In this document: positions 36,223 through 44,989 of the stretch, in pieces
How the letters are laid out: each line of letters begins with the position of its first letter
How positions within the stretch are numbered: the stretch's first letter is position 1
Origin: Pseudomonas sp. SJZ079
Lineage (GTDB): Bacteria > Pseudomonadota > Gammaproteobacteria > Pseudomonadales > Pseudomonadaceae
Assembly: GCF_007993865.1 (NCBI RefSeq)
Contig: NZ_VIUH01000001.1
Span: forward strand, 186,001 to 250,000
Direction: 5' to 3'
Length of the DNA: 64,000 nt
Translations under genes and position numbers: made by a program
Notes under the pieces: model-generated
Told to the model about the DNA's origin: nothing
Database searches by the model: none
Seen by the model: only the letters and a program-made list of their open reading frames with translations

Positions 36223-36690
36223 ATGCAGAATCCGCTGGGTCCTATCGATCGCAAGATTCTCCGCCTGCTGCAACACAACGGCGACCTCACGGCGGCGGAG
36301 GTCGCGGAAAAGGTCGAACTGTCACAATCACCCTGCTGGCGACGGATTCATCGCATGCAGGAAGACGGGCTGATCGAGCGCAAAGTCGCCCTGCTCAACC
36401 CCAAGCTGCTCGGGCTGAGCATGACGGTCTTCGTCAATATCAAGCTGTCGGCCCACGGCCGCAGCAACCTGGAAGAATTCGAACAGGCCATAGTCGGCTA
36501 CCCCGAGGTGCTGGAGTGTTACACCATGGCCGGCGGTTCAGACTACCTGCTCAAGGTGGTGGCCAAGGACATCGCCGGCTACGAGCGCTTCCTGCGCGAC
36601 CAGTTGCTGCAACGCCCGCATGTGCAGGAGGCGCACTCGAACATCGCCATGAGCGAGGTCAAGCGCACCACCGAGTTGCCGCTGGACTGA
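36223..36690 (+). CDS. Lrp/AsnC family transcriptional regulator
   Basis: A 155-residue Lrp-family regulator. The helix-turn-helix is residues about 8-55 (DRKILRLLQHNGDLTAAEVA, then LSQSPCWRRIHRM). The C-terminal ligand-binding RAM domain contains VLECYTMAGGSDYLLKVV. It is divergent from the indolepyruvate oxidoreductase gene with 199 bp between, so it very likely senses an amino acid and controls that operon and itself. The stop is seven bases from the convergent phnP remnant. Confidence 0.93.
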   Translation: MQNPLGPIDRKILRLLQHNGDLTAAEVAEKVELSQSPCWRRIHRMQEDGLIERKVALLNPKLLGLSMTVFVNIKLSAHGRSNLEEFEQAIVGYPEVLECYTMAGGSDYLLKVVAKDIAGYERFLRDQLLQRPHVQEAHSNIAMSEVKRTTELPLD

Positions 36691-36697
36691 TTCGCAC

Positions 36698-37227
36698 CTA
36701 GATGCCTGCCGGCAGCGCCTCGGGATGCTCCAGCAACCAGGCGTCGAAACTGTGACCTATATGGGTCAACACCGCCTCGCTTGGCTGCAGCCGCTCAATC
36801 ACCTGCAGCGCGCGGGTCAGGTCGTTGTGGTTGCGCGGCGCCTGCGGCTGCGGCGCGGTTGAGCAATCCAGCACCAGCACGTCCAGGCGTCCGGCCGCGA
36901 GCAAATGAGCTTCACTGGCGGCCGGCACGCCGACGGTATCGGTCAGGTAGGCCAGCCGCCTGCCCTCGCTCTCGAACAGGTAGCCGAAGGTTGGCTTGGA
37001 GTGAGTCAGTGGCAGTGCGCTGACCCGCACCCCGGCCAACTGGCACTGCTCGAAGGCGGCGAAGGGCTGGGAGAAGTCGAGAATCCCTGGGTGCTTGTAC
37101 AGATCGGCGAAGCCCTCGGGATCGTCCGGGCCATGCACCGGAATCACCAAATCCTGGCCCCAACGCAGCTGCAGTTGTACACCGGCAGCTGACGCGCATC
37201 GCCGGTGCCAAGCAGGCTCAGGCGCAT
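36698..37227 (-). pseudogene. phnP: phnP pseudogene (internal deletion and frameshift)
   Basis: The gene starts with a normal PhnP N-terminus, MRLSLLGTGDARQLPVYNCS (ATG at 37227, overlapping the phnN stop). It then runs out of frame and stops within seven codons. The C-terminal part, from LRWGQDLVIPVHGPDDPEG to the end, is intact in the +1 frame, with LAYLTDTVGVP, LVLDCS and NHNDL. Compared with intact PhnP, about 60 residues are missing at the junction (near 37165), which should include the metal-binding HxHADH motif. PhnP is a phosphoribosyl cyclic phosphodiesterase of the C-P lyase pathway. Without that motif and in two frames it cannot work. Confidence 0.85.
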
Positions 37228-37784
37228 GTGCGGCTGGCACTAATCAGGCGCAGCAGGTTGTCCAGGGTCTGCTGCAACGGCCCGGAGTTATCCAGCAGGT
37301 GCAGCTGCGCCGCCTCGGCCGCAGCGCCCGCGCGAAACTGGCCATTGCGTGCCAGGCGTGCCTCGATCTCCGTCGGCGTCTCGCGCGCGCGGGCCAACAG
37401 ACGCTGGCGCAACACCTCGTCATCGACCGTCAACAGCACCCCGATCAAGTCCGGGTAGCGCCGTCGCGCCTCGTCCAGATAACCGCGCGAACCATTGACC
37501 AGCACATCCCGGCCGGCCGCCAGCCAGTCGTCGATCTGCCTGGGGATGCCATAGGCCAGGCCATGGGCGCGCCAGCTCATGGCGAAGGCGCCCGCGCGCT
37601 CCTGCTCGGCGAAGGCCTCGGGCGATACGGCCACGGCATCCTCACCCGTCGCCTCGGCGGAACGGGTAATCACCCGCCGGGCGATCTCGCAGCCGCGCTC
37701 GCCGAGGCGTTCACGCGCCACATGCAACAGGCTGTCCTTGCCCGACCCCGAGGGGCCTATTAGATAGATCAAGCTGCCGCGCAT
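37218..37784 (-). CDS. phnN: PhnN, ribose 1,5-bisphosphate phosphokinase
   Basis: A 188-residue P-loop kinase of the guanylate-kinase-like PhnN family. Walker A is LIGPSGSGKDSLL at residues 8-20. Further family segments are RRVITRSAEATGED and AHGLAYGIP. It converts ribose 1,5-bisphosphate to PRPP at the end of C-P lyase phosphonate catabolism, and gives a second route to PRPP. It is the only intact gene in the phn relic. Its ATG overlaps the stop of the phnM fragment (TGATG) and its own stop overlaps the phnP start. Whether it is still expressed or only not yet decayed is unknown. Confidence 0.9.
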   Translation of the reverse strand: MRGSLIYLIGPSGSGKDSLLHVARERLGERGCEIARRVITRSAEATGEDAVAVSPEAFAEQERAGAFAMSWRAHGLAYGIPRQIDDWLAAGRDVLVNGSRGYLDEARRRYPDLIGVLLTVDDEVLRQRLLARARETPTEIEARLARNGQFRAGAAAEAAQLHLLDNSGPLQQTLDNLLRLISASRTCA

Positions 37785-38123
37785 CAGAACCCCCTCTCGA
37801 CTTGTCGCCAGACCTGTTGGATCACCGCCTGCCCCTCATGCTGCCGCGCCTGCACCAGGTCGGCGCGCAAGCCCACGCGGATCTCGCCACGATCACCGAG
37901 ACCGGCCGCCTGCGCGGGGATGCGGCTGACGATGGCGATCGCCGCGGGCAGATCATAACCGTAGTCCTGCCCGGCGAGCAGCAGCGCCGCCTGCAACAAG
38001 CTGGCCGGGTAGTAATCGCTGGAGAGAATGTCCAGCACGCTCTCGCGGGCCCGTTCGGCCGCGGCGATATTGCCCGAGTGCGAGCCGCCGCGGACGATAT
38101 TCGGCGCGCCCATCAACACCTTC
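37784..38123 (-). pseudogene. phnM: phnM fragment (C-terminal about 110 residues)
   Basis: Only the C-terminal part of PhnM remains: [20 protein letters not shown], then LDILSSDYYPASLLQAA and, at the end, QQVWRQVERGF. Full PhnM is about 380 residues, so some 270 are missing, with most of the amidohydrolase metal site. PhnM cleaves ribose 1-methylphosphonate 5-triphosphate. The fragment is joined at its upstream end directly to phnC sequence, without any of the genes that normally lie between. Confidence 0.85.
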
Positions 38124-38360
38124 CTCCACTCAACCGCCCTTGCGCCTGCATCTGGCGGCCGAGCACCTCAATACGGCCTCCGTCGGTACTATCGCAGCAG
38201 GCGAGTCCCGCCAGGTGGCGCAGCAATGTCGACTTACCTGAGCCGGAGGCGCCGATCCGGGCGACCATCTCACCCGGTTGGACGGACAAGGCCAAGTCGT
38301 ACAGCGCCTGTTTGCGGCCGAACGTTTTGTTCGCCCCTCTACCCGGATCACTGCGTTCAT
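38120..38360 (-). pseudogene. phnC: phnC fragment (N-terminal, frameshifted)
   Basis: The N-terminus of the phosphonate ABC-transporter ATPase PhnC. It starts MNAVIRVEG, then after a missing base near 38325 continues in another frame as [20 protein letters not shown]. Walker A is [16 protein letters not shown] and the fragment ends [15 protein letters not shown]. About 77 of roughly 260 residues remain; the ABC signature and Walker B are gone. It joins the phnM fragment at about 38120. Genes phnD to phnL and the missing parts must have been lost in one or more deletions. Confidence 0.8.
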
Positions 38361-38739
38361 GGCTTGCCCTCGCGTTAACGATACACGGCGACCTCAGGCC
38401 GCCTTCTGGTATAGACCAAGGCAGGCGAATCCCGCATCAGCCCCGTTAACGGACCATGACGCTTGAGTGACTATTACTTTACGTTTTTATCGCAAACGCC
38501 AGGACCACCGTCTTTATGCTCAATACCGCTCATCCCTGACAATCGGTGCTGGCAGAAAGCCGGTATTTACATCAAAATACGACGTGTATTTGGCGCCAAA
38601 AATTTATCTATGTGACTGGTCGGTCATATATGAGCAAATGACGATTCTGGTTGAACGCCTAGTGCTAAAGGTGGTCAAACCGGTGACAATCTCGTAGCTG
38701 AATGCCAGCATCGTCTCCCTGAACTAACCGGTTTAATGT
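38361..38739. other. Intergenic region between the phn relic and amrZ, with an AT-rich block
   Basis: This 379-bp gap is clearly more AT-rich from about 38465 to 38640 than the genes around it. A 76-codon frame (GTG at 38467 to 38697, plus strand) is open but has no ribosome site and no recognisable product, so it is not called as a gene. The amrZ promoter must lie in the right-hand part; no clear sigma motif was found. Confidence 0.4.
38456..38473 (-). promoter_or_regulatory. Possible decayed Pho box upstream of phnC
   Basis: On the minus strand TAGTCAC-TCAA-GCGTCAT has the 7-4-7 layout of a Pho box, but only 9 of 14 bases match the CTGTCAT repeats. It lies about 95 bp upstream of the phnC start. 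PhoB control of phn operons is established; this site is a weak match. Confidence 0.3.
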
Positions 38740-39066
38740 ATGGGCCCTATGAAACAGGCTATCTATTCCAGCCGCACGGCTGACAAGTTCGTCGTTCGCT
38801 TACCCGACGGCATGCGCGAGCGTATCGCCGACGTGGCACGTAACCATCATCGCAGCATGAACTCAGAAATTATCGCCCGCCTCGAGCAGAGCATGCTTCA
38901 GGAAGGCGCCCTGAGTGATGACCTGAACCTGCGCCTCGACAGCCCCGAACTGTCCTTGCATGAGCGTGAACTGCTGCAACGCTTCCGCCAACTGTCGCGT
39001 CGCCAACAGAACGCCCTGGTGGCCTTGATTGCCCACGACGCCGAACAGGCCGCCGAGAACGCTTAA
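38740..39066 (+). CDS. amrZ: AmrZ (AlgZ), ribbon-helix-helix regulator
   Basis: A 108-residue Arc-type ribbon-helix-helix DNA-binding protein. The DNA-binding strand and helices are [20 protein letters not shown] followed by [18 protein letters not shown]. The C-terminal tetramerisation part has [20 protein letters not shown]. AmrZ is a known Pseudomonas regulator that represses fleQ and flagella and activates alginate and biofilm genes, so it is functionally tied to the flagellar block at the left of this window. The start is at 38740; [10 protein letters not shown] three codons later is an alternative. A strong terminator follows. Confidence 0.93.
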   Translation: MGPMKQAIYSSRTADKFVVRLPDGMRERIADVARNHHRSMNSEIIARLEQSMLQEGALSDDLNLRLDSPELSLHERELLQRFRQLSRRQQNALVALIAHDAEQAAENA

Positions 39067-39073
39067 ACTCTGG

Positions 39074-39112
39074 CCATAAAAAAACCGACCTCAAGGGTCG
39101 GTTTTTTTATGG
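39074..39112. terminator. Bidirectional terminator between amrZ and oadB
   Basis: A perfect 17-bp stem, CCATAAAAAAACCGACC against GGTCGGTTTTTTTATGG with a five-base TCAAG loop, carries a T7 run on both strands. It serves amrZ and the convergent oad operon. Confidence 0.92.
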
Positions 39113-39152
39113 CTGAAGAACGCCGCCAGTGGCGGCATTCCTGCTTGCGGCA

Positions 39153-40289
39153 TCAGCCAACAAAGTTGAGCAACACCCCCGCCGCCACTGCCGAGCCAAT
39201 CACCCCGGCCACGTTCGGCCCCATGGCATGCATCAGCAGGAAGTTCTGCGGATTGGCCTCAAGACCAACCTTGTTCGACACCCGCGCGGCCATCGGCACC
39301 GCCGATACGCCTGCCGAACCTATCAAGGGGTTGATCTTGTTGTCGCTGAAGACATTCATCAGCTTGGCCATCAGCACACCCGCCGCGGTGCCGCCACAGA
39401 AGGCCACCATGCCCAACAGCAGAATCCCCAAGGTCTTCATCTGCAGGAAGGACTCCGCCGACAGCTTGGAACCCACGGTCAAACCCAGTGCGATAGTGAC
39501 GATGTTGATCAAGGCATTACGTGAGGTGTCCGCCAGGCGCTCGACCGCTCCGGCTTCGCGCAACAAGTTGCCAAAGGCGAACATGCCCACCAGCGGCGCG
39601 GCATCCGGCAGCAACATACCCACCAACAGGCACAGCACCAGCGGAAAGACGATCTTCTCGACCTGGCTGACATGCCGCAACTGCTGCATGACGATGGCGC
39701 GCTCTTCCTTGGTGGTCAGCGCGCGCATGATCGGTGGCTGAATCAACGGCACCAGGGCCATGTAGGAGTAAGCCGCGACCGCAATCGGACCGAGCAGATG
39801 CGGTGCCAGCTTGGCGGTGACGAAGATCGAGGTCGGGCCGTCGGCACCACCGATGATGGCGATGGACGCGGCTTCGCGCAGGGTGAACTCCATCCCCGGA
39901 ATCCCCAGGGCGGCAATCGCCAGTGCGCCGATCAGCGTGGCGAAAATACCGAACTGCGCCGCTGCGCCGAGAAACAAGGTCTTGGGGTTCGCCAGCATCG
40001 GGCCGAAATCGGTCATGGCACCGACGCCCATGAAGATCAGCAGCGGAAACACACTGGTCGGCAGGCCGACTTCGTAGAACAGATGCAGCACCCCGGCACC
40101 TTCGGCCATGTTGGCCACCGGAATATTGGCCAGAAGGCCACCGAAGCCAATCGGGATCAGCAACAGCGGCTCGAAGCCTTTCTTGATGGCCAGATAGATC
40201 AGTCCGAGACAGACCACGATCATCAAGGCCTGACCTGGCTCCAGGTGATACAGACCCGTGCTCTGCCAGAGTTTAAGGAGCTTTTCCAT
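39153..40289 (-). CDS. oadB: OadB, sodium-pumping oxaloacetate decarboxylase beta subunit
   Basis: A 378-residue integral inner-membrane protein of the sodium ion-translocating decarboxylase beta family. It has about nine hydrophobic segments. The conserved [13 protein letters not shown] segment carries the Asp of the sodium channel, and the second conserved region is near [20 protein letters not shown]. It decarboxylates carboxybiotin and exports sodium. It is 11 bases downstream of oadA, with an AAGGGG ribosome site in the gap. Confidence 0.94.
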   Translation of the reverse strand: MEKLLKLWQSTGLYHLEPGQALMIVVCLGLIYLAIKKGFEPLLLIPIGFGGLLANIPVANMAEGAGVLHLFYEVGLPTSVFPLLIFMGVGAMTDFGPMLANPKTLFLGAAAQFGIFATLIGALAIAALGIPGMEFTLREAASIAIIGGADGPTSIFVTAKLAPHLLGPIAVAAYSYMALVPLIQPPIMRALTTKEERAIVMQQLRHVSQVEKIVFPLVLCLLVGMLLPDAAPLVGMFAFGNLLREAGAVERLADTSRNALINIVTIALGLTVGSKLSAESFLQMKTLGILLLGMVAFCGGTAAGVLMAKLMNVFSDNKINPLIGSAGVSAVPMAARVSNKVGLEANPQNFLLMHAMGPNVAGVIGSAVAAGVLLNFVG

Positions 40290-40300
40290 GCTAGAGCCCC

Positions 40301-42082
40301 TTAACCGATGGTCAGCAGGCTGTCGCCCACCGCCACCGCATCGCCCACTTTGACGTTAACCGCACCCACGGTGCCGGCCTTGAACGCACGGATCTCGGTT
40401 TCCATCTTCATCGCTTCGAGGATGATCACCAGCTGGCCTTCCTCGACTGCCGCCCCTGGCTGCACCATGACTTTGAAGATATTGCCGGCCAAAGGCGCGC
40501 TCTGCGGCTCGCCACCACCGACTGGTGCGGCGGCTACACTCGGTGCCGCGCTCGCACCAGCGCCATCGACGGGCTTGATTCCACTGATATCGCCCCCCTC
40601 GTTGACCTGTACGACATAGGACTTGCCGTTCACCGCCACCGTATAGGTTTCAGGCTGACCCGCCACGCGCTCCGGCAGTTCATCGCCAGTTGGCGCAGGC
40701 TCGAAGGCCGCTGGATTGCCGCGATTCTCCAGGAACTTCAGACCAATCTGCGGGAACAACGCATAGGTCAGCACATCGTCGATCTCGTCCTTGGCCAGCG
40801 CGATGCCCTTCTCCTGGGCAATGCCTTTGAGCTCGGCACTCAGCTTGTCCATTTCCGCCGTGAGCAGATCGGCTGGACGGCAGGTAATGACCTCGGCGCC
40901 ATCCAGCACCCGCGCCTGCAGCTCCTGATTGAACGGGGCTGGCGCGGCGCCGTACTCGCCCTTCAACACGCCGGCGGTTTCTTTGGTGATCGACTTGTAG
41001 CGCTCGCCCGTGAGGACATTGATGACCGCCTGAGTGCCGACGATCTGCGAGGTCGGCGTCACCAGGGGAATGAAACCGAGGTCTTCACGCACCCGCGGGA
41101 TTTCCGCCAGCACTTCATCGAACTTGTCGAGGGCGCCCTGCTCTTTCAGCTGGCCCTCCATGTTGGTCAGCATGCCGCCCGGCACCTGAGCCACCAGGAT
41201 GCGCGAGTCGACGCCACGCAGGTTGCCTTCGAATTTGGCGTACTTCTTCCGCACCTCGCGGAAGTAGGCCGCGATCTCTTCGAGCAGCTCCAGGTTCAGG
41301 CCGGTGTCGCGCTCGGAGCCCTGGAAGATCGCCACTACCGATTCGGTCGGCGAATGGCCATAGGTCATCGACAGCGAGGAAATTGCGGTGTCGACGTTGT
41401 CGATACCGGCTTCCACCGCCTTGAGAATCGCCGCAGTCGACAGGCCGGCAGTCGCGTGGCACTGCATGTGAATCGGGATCGACAGGCTGGCCTTCAGACG
41501 CGTCACCAACTCGAAGGCGGTGTACGGGTTGAGGATACCGGCCATGTCCTTGATCGCCACGGAGTCGGCGCCCATGTCCTCGATCTGCTTGGCCAGGTCG
41601 ATCCACATCTCCAGCGAGTGTACCGGACTGGTGGTGTAGGAAATCGTGCCCTGAGCGTGCTTGCCTTGCTTTTTCACCGCTTTCAGCGCGGTGTCCAGAT
41701 TACGCGGATCGTTCATCGCGTCGAACACGCGGAACACGTCGACGCCGTTGACGGCCGCACGCTCGACGAACTTCTCCACCACGTCATCGGCATAGTGCCG
41801 GTAACCCAGCAGGTTCTGCCCGCGCAGGAGCATCTGCTGACGGGTATTGGGCATGGCTTTCTTCAGCGCACGAATGCGCTCCCAAGGGTCTTCGCCGAGA
41901 TAACGAATGCACGCATCGAAGGTCGCCCCGCCCCAGGACTCGACCGACCAGAAACCGACCTGATCGAGCTTGGGCGCGATCGGCAACATGTCTTCCAGGC
42001 GCACCCGGGTGGCCAGTATGGATTGGTGGGCATCGCGCAACACCACATCGGTGATACCAAGCGCTTTCTTCACAACAGTCAT
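40301..42082 (-). CDS. oadA: OadA, oxaloacetate decarboxylase alpha subunit
   Basis: A 593-residue biotin protein. The N-terminal carboxyltransferase domain begins [18 protein letters not shown], with metal and substrate residues in [16 protein letters not shown] conserved PYC_OADA domain follows. The C-terminal biotinyl domain carries [11 protein letters not shown], whose Lys is biotinylated, after an Ala/Pro-rich linker. It moves CO2 from oxaloacetate to biotin. The start at 42082 ([12 protein letters not shown]) has a GGGAG ribosome site. A longer frame upstream lies over oadG and is not used. Confidence 0.95.
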   Translation of the reverse strand: MTVVKKALGITDVVLRDAHQSILATRVRLEDMLPIAPKLDQVGFWSVESWGGATFDACIRYLGEDPWERIRALKKAMPNTRQQMLLRGQNLLGYRHYADDVVEKFVERAAVNGVDVFRVFDAMNDPRNLDTALKAVKKQGKHAQGTISYTTSPVHSLEMWIDLAKQIEDMGADSVAIKDMAGILNPYTAFELVTRLKASLSIPIHMQCHATAGLSTAAILKAVEAGIDNVDTAISSLSMTYGHSPTESVVAIFQGSERDTGLNLELLEEIAAYFREVRKKYAKFEGNLRGVDSRILVAQVPGGMLTNMEGQLKEQGALDKFDEVLAEIPRVREDLGFIPLVTPTSQIVGTQAVINVLTGERYKSITKETAGVLKGEYGAAPAPFNQELQARVLDGAEVITCRPADLLTAEMDKLSAELKGIAQEKGIALAKDEIDDVLTYALFPQIGLKFLENRGNPAAFEPAPTGDELPERVAGQPETYTVAVNGKSYVVQVNEGGDISGIKPVDGAGASAAPSVAAAPVGGGEPQSAPLAGNIFKVMVQPGAAVEEGQLVIILEAMKMETEIRAFKAGTVGAVNVKVGDAVAVGDSLLTIG

Positions 42083-42107
42083 ACGCAAACTCCCTGGCAA
42101 ACCTGGA

Positions 42108-42362
42108 TCAACCGCGACGGGCGCGGTGCTGATAAATGGCGGACTGAATGGCGGCAAGTACGTCGGGCTCAGGCTCAGGCCCGGCCACCTTGACCGGTAA
42201 CGGCGCGGCCAAGGCACGCACCGGCGCGGCGGGCGCGAAACGCTCAAGCAACCGCGCCATCAAACGAATCGCCAGAATCAGCAGAACCAGGAAGATAAAT
42301 ACTGAGCCCATGCCGAACAGCATGAGCTCGACACCCTCGAGCAGGAGTTGACTGGGGGTCAC
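42108..42362 (-). CDS. oadG: OadG, oxaloacetate decarboxylase gamma subunit
   Basis: An 84-residue subunit with one transmembrane helix ([20 protein letters not shown]) and a soluble Pro-rich tail that ends with an IYQHRARRG segment. The gamma subunit anchors the alpha subunit to the beta subunit. It starts with GTG after an AAGGAG site. It is first in oadGAB. Confidence 0.88.
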   Translation of the reverse strand: MTPSQLLLEGVELMLFGMGSVFIFLVLLILAIRLMARLLERFAPAAPVRALAAPLPVKVAGPEPEPDVLAAIQSAIYQHRARRG

Positions 42363-42571
42363 GATGACTCCTTATTACCGCGACGCAGAGGTCGCATCTT
42401 CTTTTAGTTAGCGGAGACGCCCGGATCTAGCCCAGGCAGAGCGGGCGAACCTTAGCTTGAAACAAGCGTTTGAAGCAAATCACTGACGATACTTTGCGAC
42501 ATTTTAAGACGAAAAAGCGTCGCGACTCTGAGCTGAACTGCGCTGGAAACCATGCATCACGCAGGCCACCA

Positions 42572-44014
42572 TCAAAGCAGGAACACCGAAGCCATTCCCA
42601 GAAAGATAAAGAAACCACCACTGTCGGTCACGGCCGTAATCATCACGCTGGCGCCCAGTGCCGGGTCACGCCCCATTCGTACCAGGGTCATCGGGATCAA
42701 CACCCCCATCAATGCCGCCAGCAGCAAATTAAGGGTCATCGCCGCAATCATCACCACGCCCAGCGACCAGCTGCCGTACAGCAGATAAGCCACCACGCCG
42801 ATCACCCCGCCCCAGACCAGGCCATTGACCAAGGAAACCCCCAGCTCCTTGCGTATCAGACGCGAGGTGTTACCGGTGCTGACCTGATCCAGCGCCATGG
42901 CGCGGACAATCATGGTGATGGTCTGGTTGCCTGAGTTGCCCCCGATGCCTGCGACAATAGGCATCAGGGCCGCGAGGGCCACCAGCTTTTCGATCGAGTC
43001 CTCGAATAGCCCGATCACCCGCGAGGCCAGGAAAGCGGTGATCAAGTTGATCGCCAACCAAGCCCAACGGTTACGCAGCGACTTCCACACCGAGGCGAAG
43101 ATATCCTCCTCCTCGCGCAGACCGGCCATATTCAGCACTTCGCTTTCGCTTTCCTCGCGAATCAGGTCGACCATTTCATCGATGGTCAAACGGCCGATCA
43201 GCTTGCCGTTCTTGTCCACCACCGGCGCGGAAATAAGGTCATAGCGCTCGAATGCCTGAGCCGCATCATAGGCGTCCTCATCCGGATGAAAGCTCACCGG
43301 ATCGGTGGCCATCACCTCACTGACCAGCTTGTCCGGGTCATTAACCAGCAGACGCTTGACCGGCAGCACCCCCTTGAGCACACCGTCGTAATCGACCACG
43401 AACAGCTTATCGGTATGCCCCGACAACTCCTTCAGTCGACGCAAGTAGCGCAGCACCACCTCCAGGCTGACGTCTTCACGGATGGTCACCATCTCGAAGT
43501 CCATCAGCGCACCGACCTGCTCGTCCTCGTAGGACAGCGCCGAGCGAACCCGCTCGCGCTGCTGGGCATCGAGGGTTTCCATCAGCTCATGGACGACATC
43601 GCGCGGTAATTCGGACGCCAGGTCCGCCAGCTCGTCGGCGTCCATCTCCTTGGCCGCCGCGAGGATCTCGTGATCCTCCATGTCGTCGAGCAGTGATTCG
43701 CGCACCGCATCGGACACTTCCAGCAGAATATCGCCATCGCGCTCGACCTTGACCAACTGCCAAACGGTCAGGCGATCATCCAGCGGTAACGCTTCGAGAA
43801 TGTGGGCAACGTCGGCGGAGTGCAGATCATCGAGCTTGCGTTGCAGCTCGACGAGATTCTGCCTGTGCACCAGGTTTTCCACCCGGTCGGCATGCTGGCC
43901 TTCCTGGCGATGCGCCAGGTCTTCGACCAACTTGTGCCGATGCAGCAGTTCGACCACCTGAGCCAGGCGATCCTGCAGGCTTTCTTGCGGCTTTTTGGCT
44001 TCTACTTCAGTCAT
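42572..44014 (-). CDS. mgtE: MgtE magnesium transporter
   Basis: A 480-residue MgtE. The N-terminal superhelical domain is residues about 30-150 (SADVAHILEALPLDDRLTVW). Two CBS domains are around 150-290 (SYEDEQVGALMDFEMVTI, VSEVMATDPVSFHPDED, PVVDKNGKLIGRLTIDEMVD). The C-terminal half has five membrane helices with PIVAGIGGNSGNQTITMIVR. It is an inner-membrane magnesium channel gated by cytoplasmic magnesium. The start at MTEVEAKK (44014) has GGAG at good spacing. Confidence 0.95.
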   Translation of the reverse strand: MTEVEAKKPQESLQDRLAQVVELLHRHKLVEDLAHRQEGQHADRVENLVHRQNLVELQRKLDDLHSADVAHILEALPLDDRLTVWQLVKVERDGDILLEVSDAVRESLLDDMEDHEILAAAKEMDADELADLASELPRDVVHELMETLDAQQRERVRSALSYEDEQVGALMDFEMVTIREDVSLEVVLRYLRRLKELSGHTDKLFVVDYDGVLKGVLPVKRLLVNDPDKLVSEVMATDPVSFHPDEDAYDAAQAFERYDLISAPVVDKNGKLIGRLTIDEMVDLIREESESEVLNMAGLREEEDIFASVWKSLRNRWAWLAINLITAFLASRVIGLFEDSIEKLVALAALMPIVAGIGGNSGNQTITMIVRAMALDQVSTGNTSRLIRKELGVSLVNGLVWGGVIGVVAYLLYGSWSLGVVMIAAMTLNLLLAALMGVLIPMTLVRMGRDPALGASVMITAVTDSGGFFIFLGMASVFLL

Positions 44015-44337
44015 GGCGCGCTCCACCCCCAGCGGCGGAGAACGCCAAGGAGGGTCAATCAGTCAATACGCGATTGCACAATCGAGGTTCAGAGTAACTA
44101 CTGGGTAAGTCCATGGTGGTGTTCCACAAGCCCCGGCGGGGCTGACGCGATCGATGATAACACCGCACTGCCGCTTTGCACCTGACAAAGCTCGGCAAGA
44201 ACAAGCGCTTGCATCACACACTTGAGTACTTTTTGCAGGTCCGCAATTGCGACGCCAGCGACACCGCGCAAGACACCGCTGGCAGTTAAAAACCTATCGG
44301 CTAAGCTTGCCGGGCGATCGTCAAGGAGGACGTTTCC
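44015..44337. other. Intergenic region between mgtE and the DUF4124-like gene
   Basis: This 323-bp divergent gap holds promoters for both neighbours that could not be pinned down. A seven-base inverted repeat GCCAGCG/CGCTGGC lies at 44254-44283. An AAGGAGG ribosome site precedes 44338. No gene or known magnesium riboswitch was recognised. Confidence 0.4.
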
Positions 44338-44829
44338 ATGCTCGGACTGCACCGCGCAGCGCTCTGCGCCATTCTGCTGGCCCCATCCCCACTACTGGCC
44401 TCAACCGTGTTTCGCTGCGAAGACAACAGTGGCCACATCACCTTCACCCTGCGCGGCTGCCCCAGCGAACAGGACCAGCAACTGCAAGAGGCCCATAGCC
44501 CAACCCCCGGCAGCGGCAAACCCGTGCCACTGGCGAAAAGCAGGAAACCTTCTCGCGCCGCGGCCAAGAACAGCAGTCGCGAACTGGTAGTGGTTGGCGA
44601 ACCGCAGGACGGCTGTGGCAACCGCGTCACCGGCCGCGCCCGCCGCACGGCAATGATCAAACAACAGATACGCAGCGGCATGACCCGCGCGGACGTAGAA
44701 AGTATTCTGGGTAAGCCGGATAGAGTCAGTAGCCAGAATGGCCAGACGCGCTACCGCTACCGCGACCAGCAAGGCAATAGTCGCAACGTCAGCTTCGATG
44801 AGGCCGGCTGCGTAAAAGGCAAACGCTAG
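44338..44829 (+). CDS. Exported DUF4124-like protein with BamE-like C-terminus
   Basis: A 163-residue protein with a signal peptide (MLGLHRAALCAILLAPSPLLA) and a short DUF4124-type segment (STVFRCEDNSGHITFTLRGC). A basic, Ser/Pro-rich linker follows. The C-terminal part, QIRSGMTRADVESILGKPD then RYRYRD, resembles the SmpA/BamE fold. Four Cys in the mature part could form disulfides in the periplasm. Function unknown. A strong AAGGAGG site precedes it and a terminator follows. Confidence 0.78.
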   Translation: MLGLHRAALCAILLAPSPLLASTVFRCEDNSGHITFTLRGCPSEQDQQLQEAHSPTPGSGKPVPLAKSRKPSRAAAKNSSRELVVVGEPQDGCGNRVTGRARRTAMIKQQIRSGMTRADVESILGKPDRVSSQNGQTRYRYRDQQGNSRNVSFDEAGCVKGKR

Positions 44830-44838
44830 ACAAAGAAA

Positions 44839-44866
44839 AAGGGCCTGCATCGCTGCAGGCCCTTCT
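44839..44866 (+). terminator. Terminator after the DUF4124-like gene
   Basis: A perfect 11-bp stem AAGGGCCTGCA/TGCAGGCCCTT with a four-base loop, followed by CTTAT. It sits just before the convergent tRNA-Arg genes and may also end their transcript. Confidence 0.75.
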
Positions 44867-44870
44867 TATA

Positions 44871-44947
44871 TGGTGCACTCAGGAGGATTCGAACCTCCGA
44901 CCGCTCGGTTCGTAGCCGAGTACTCTATCCAGCTGAGCTATGAGTGC
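44871..44947 (-). tRNA. tRNA-Arg (ACG), copy 2 in transcript order
   Basis: A 77-base cloverleaf with encoded CCA. The acceptor stem is GCACTCA/TGAGTGC, and the anticodon loop CTACGAA on a CTCGG/CCGAG stem gives ACG (reads CGN after inosine modification). It is identical over its whole length to the copy at 44990-45066, 42 bp away. Confidence 0.96.
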
Positions 44948-44989
44948 AAATGGCGCTTTTAGACCAGATCACCGCTGGCTGAAACTATA

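Noticed and set aside
38467..38697. A 76-codon plus-strand frame between the phn relic and amrZ
   Set aside because: It has a GTG start, no ribosome site, no recognisable domain and an AT-rich composition unlike real genes here. It is kept only as a description of the gap.
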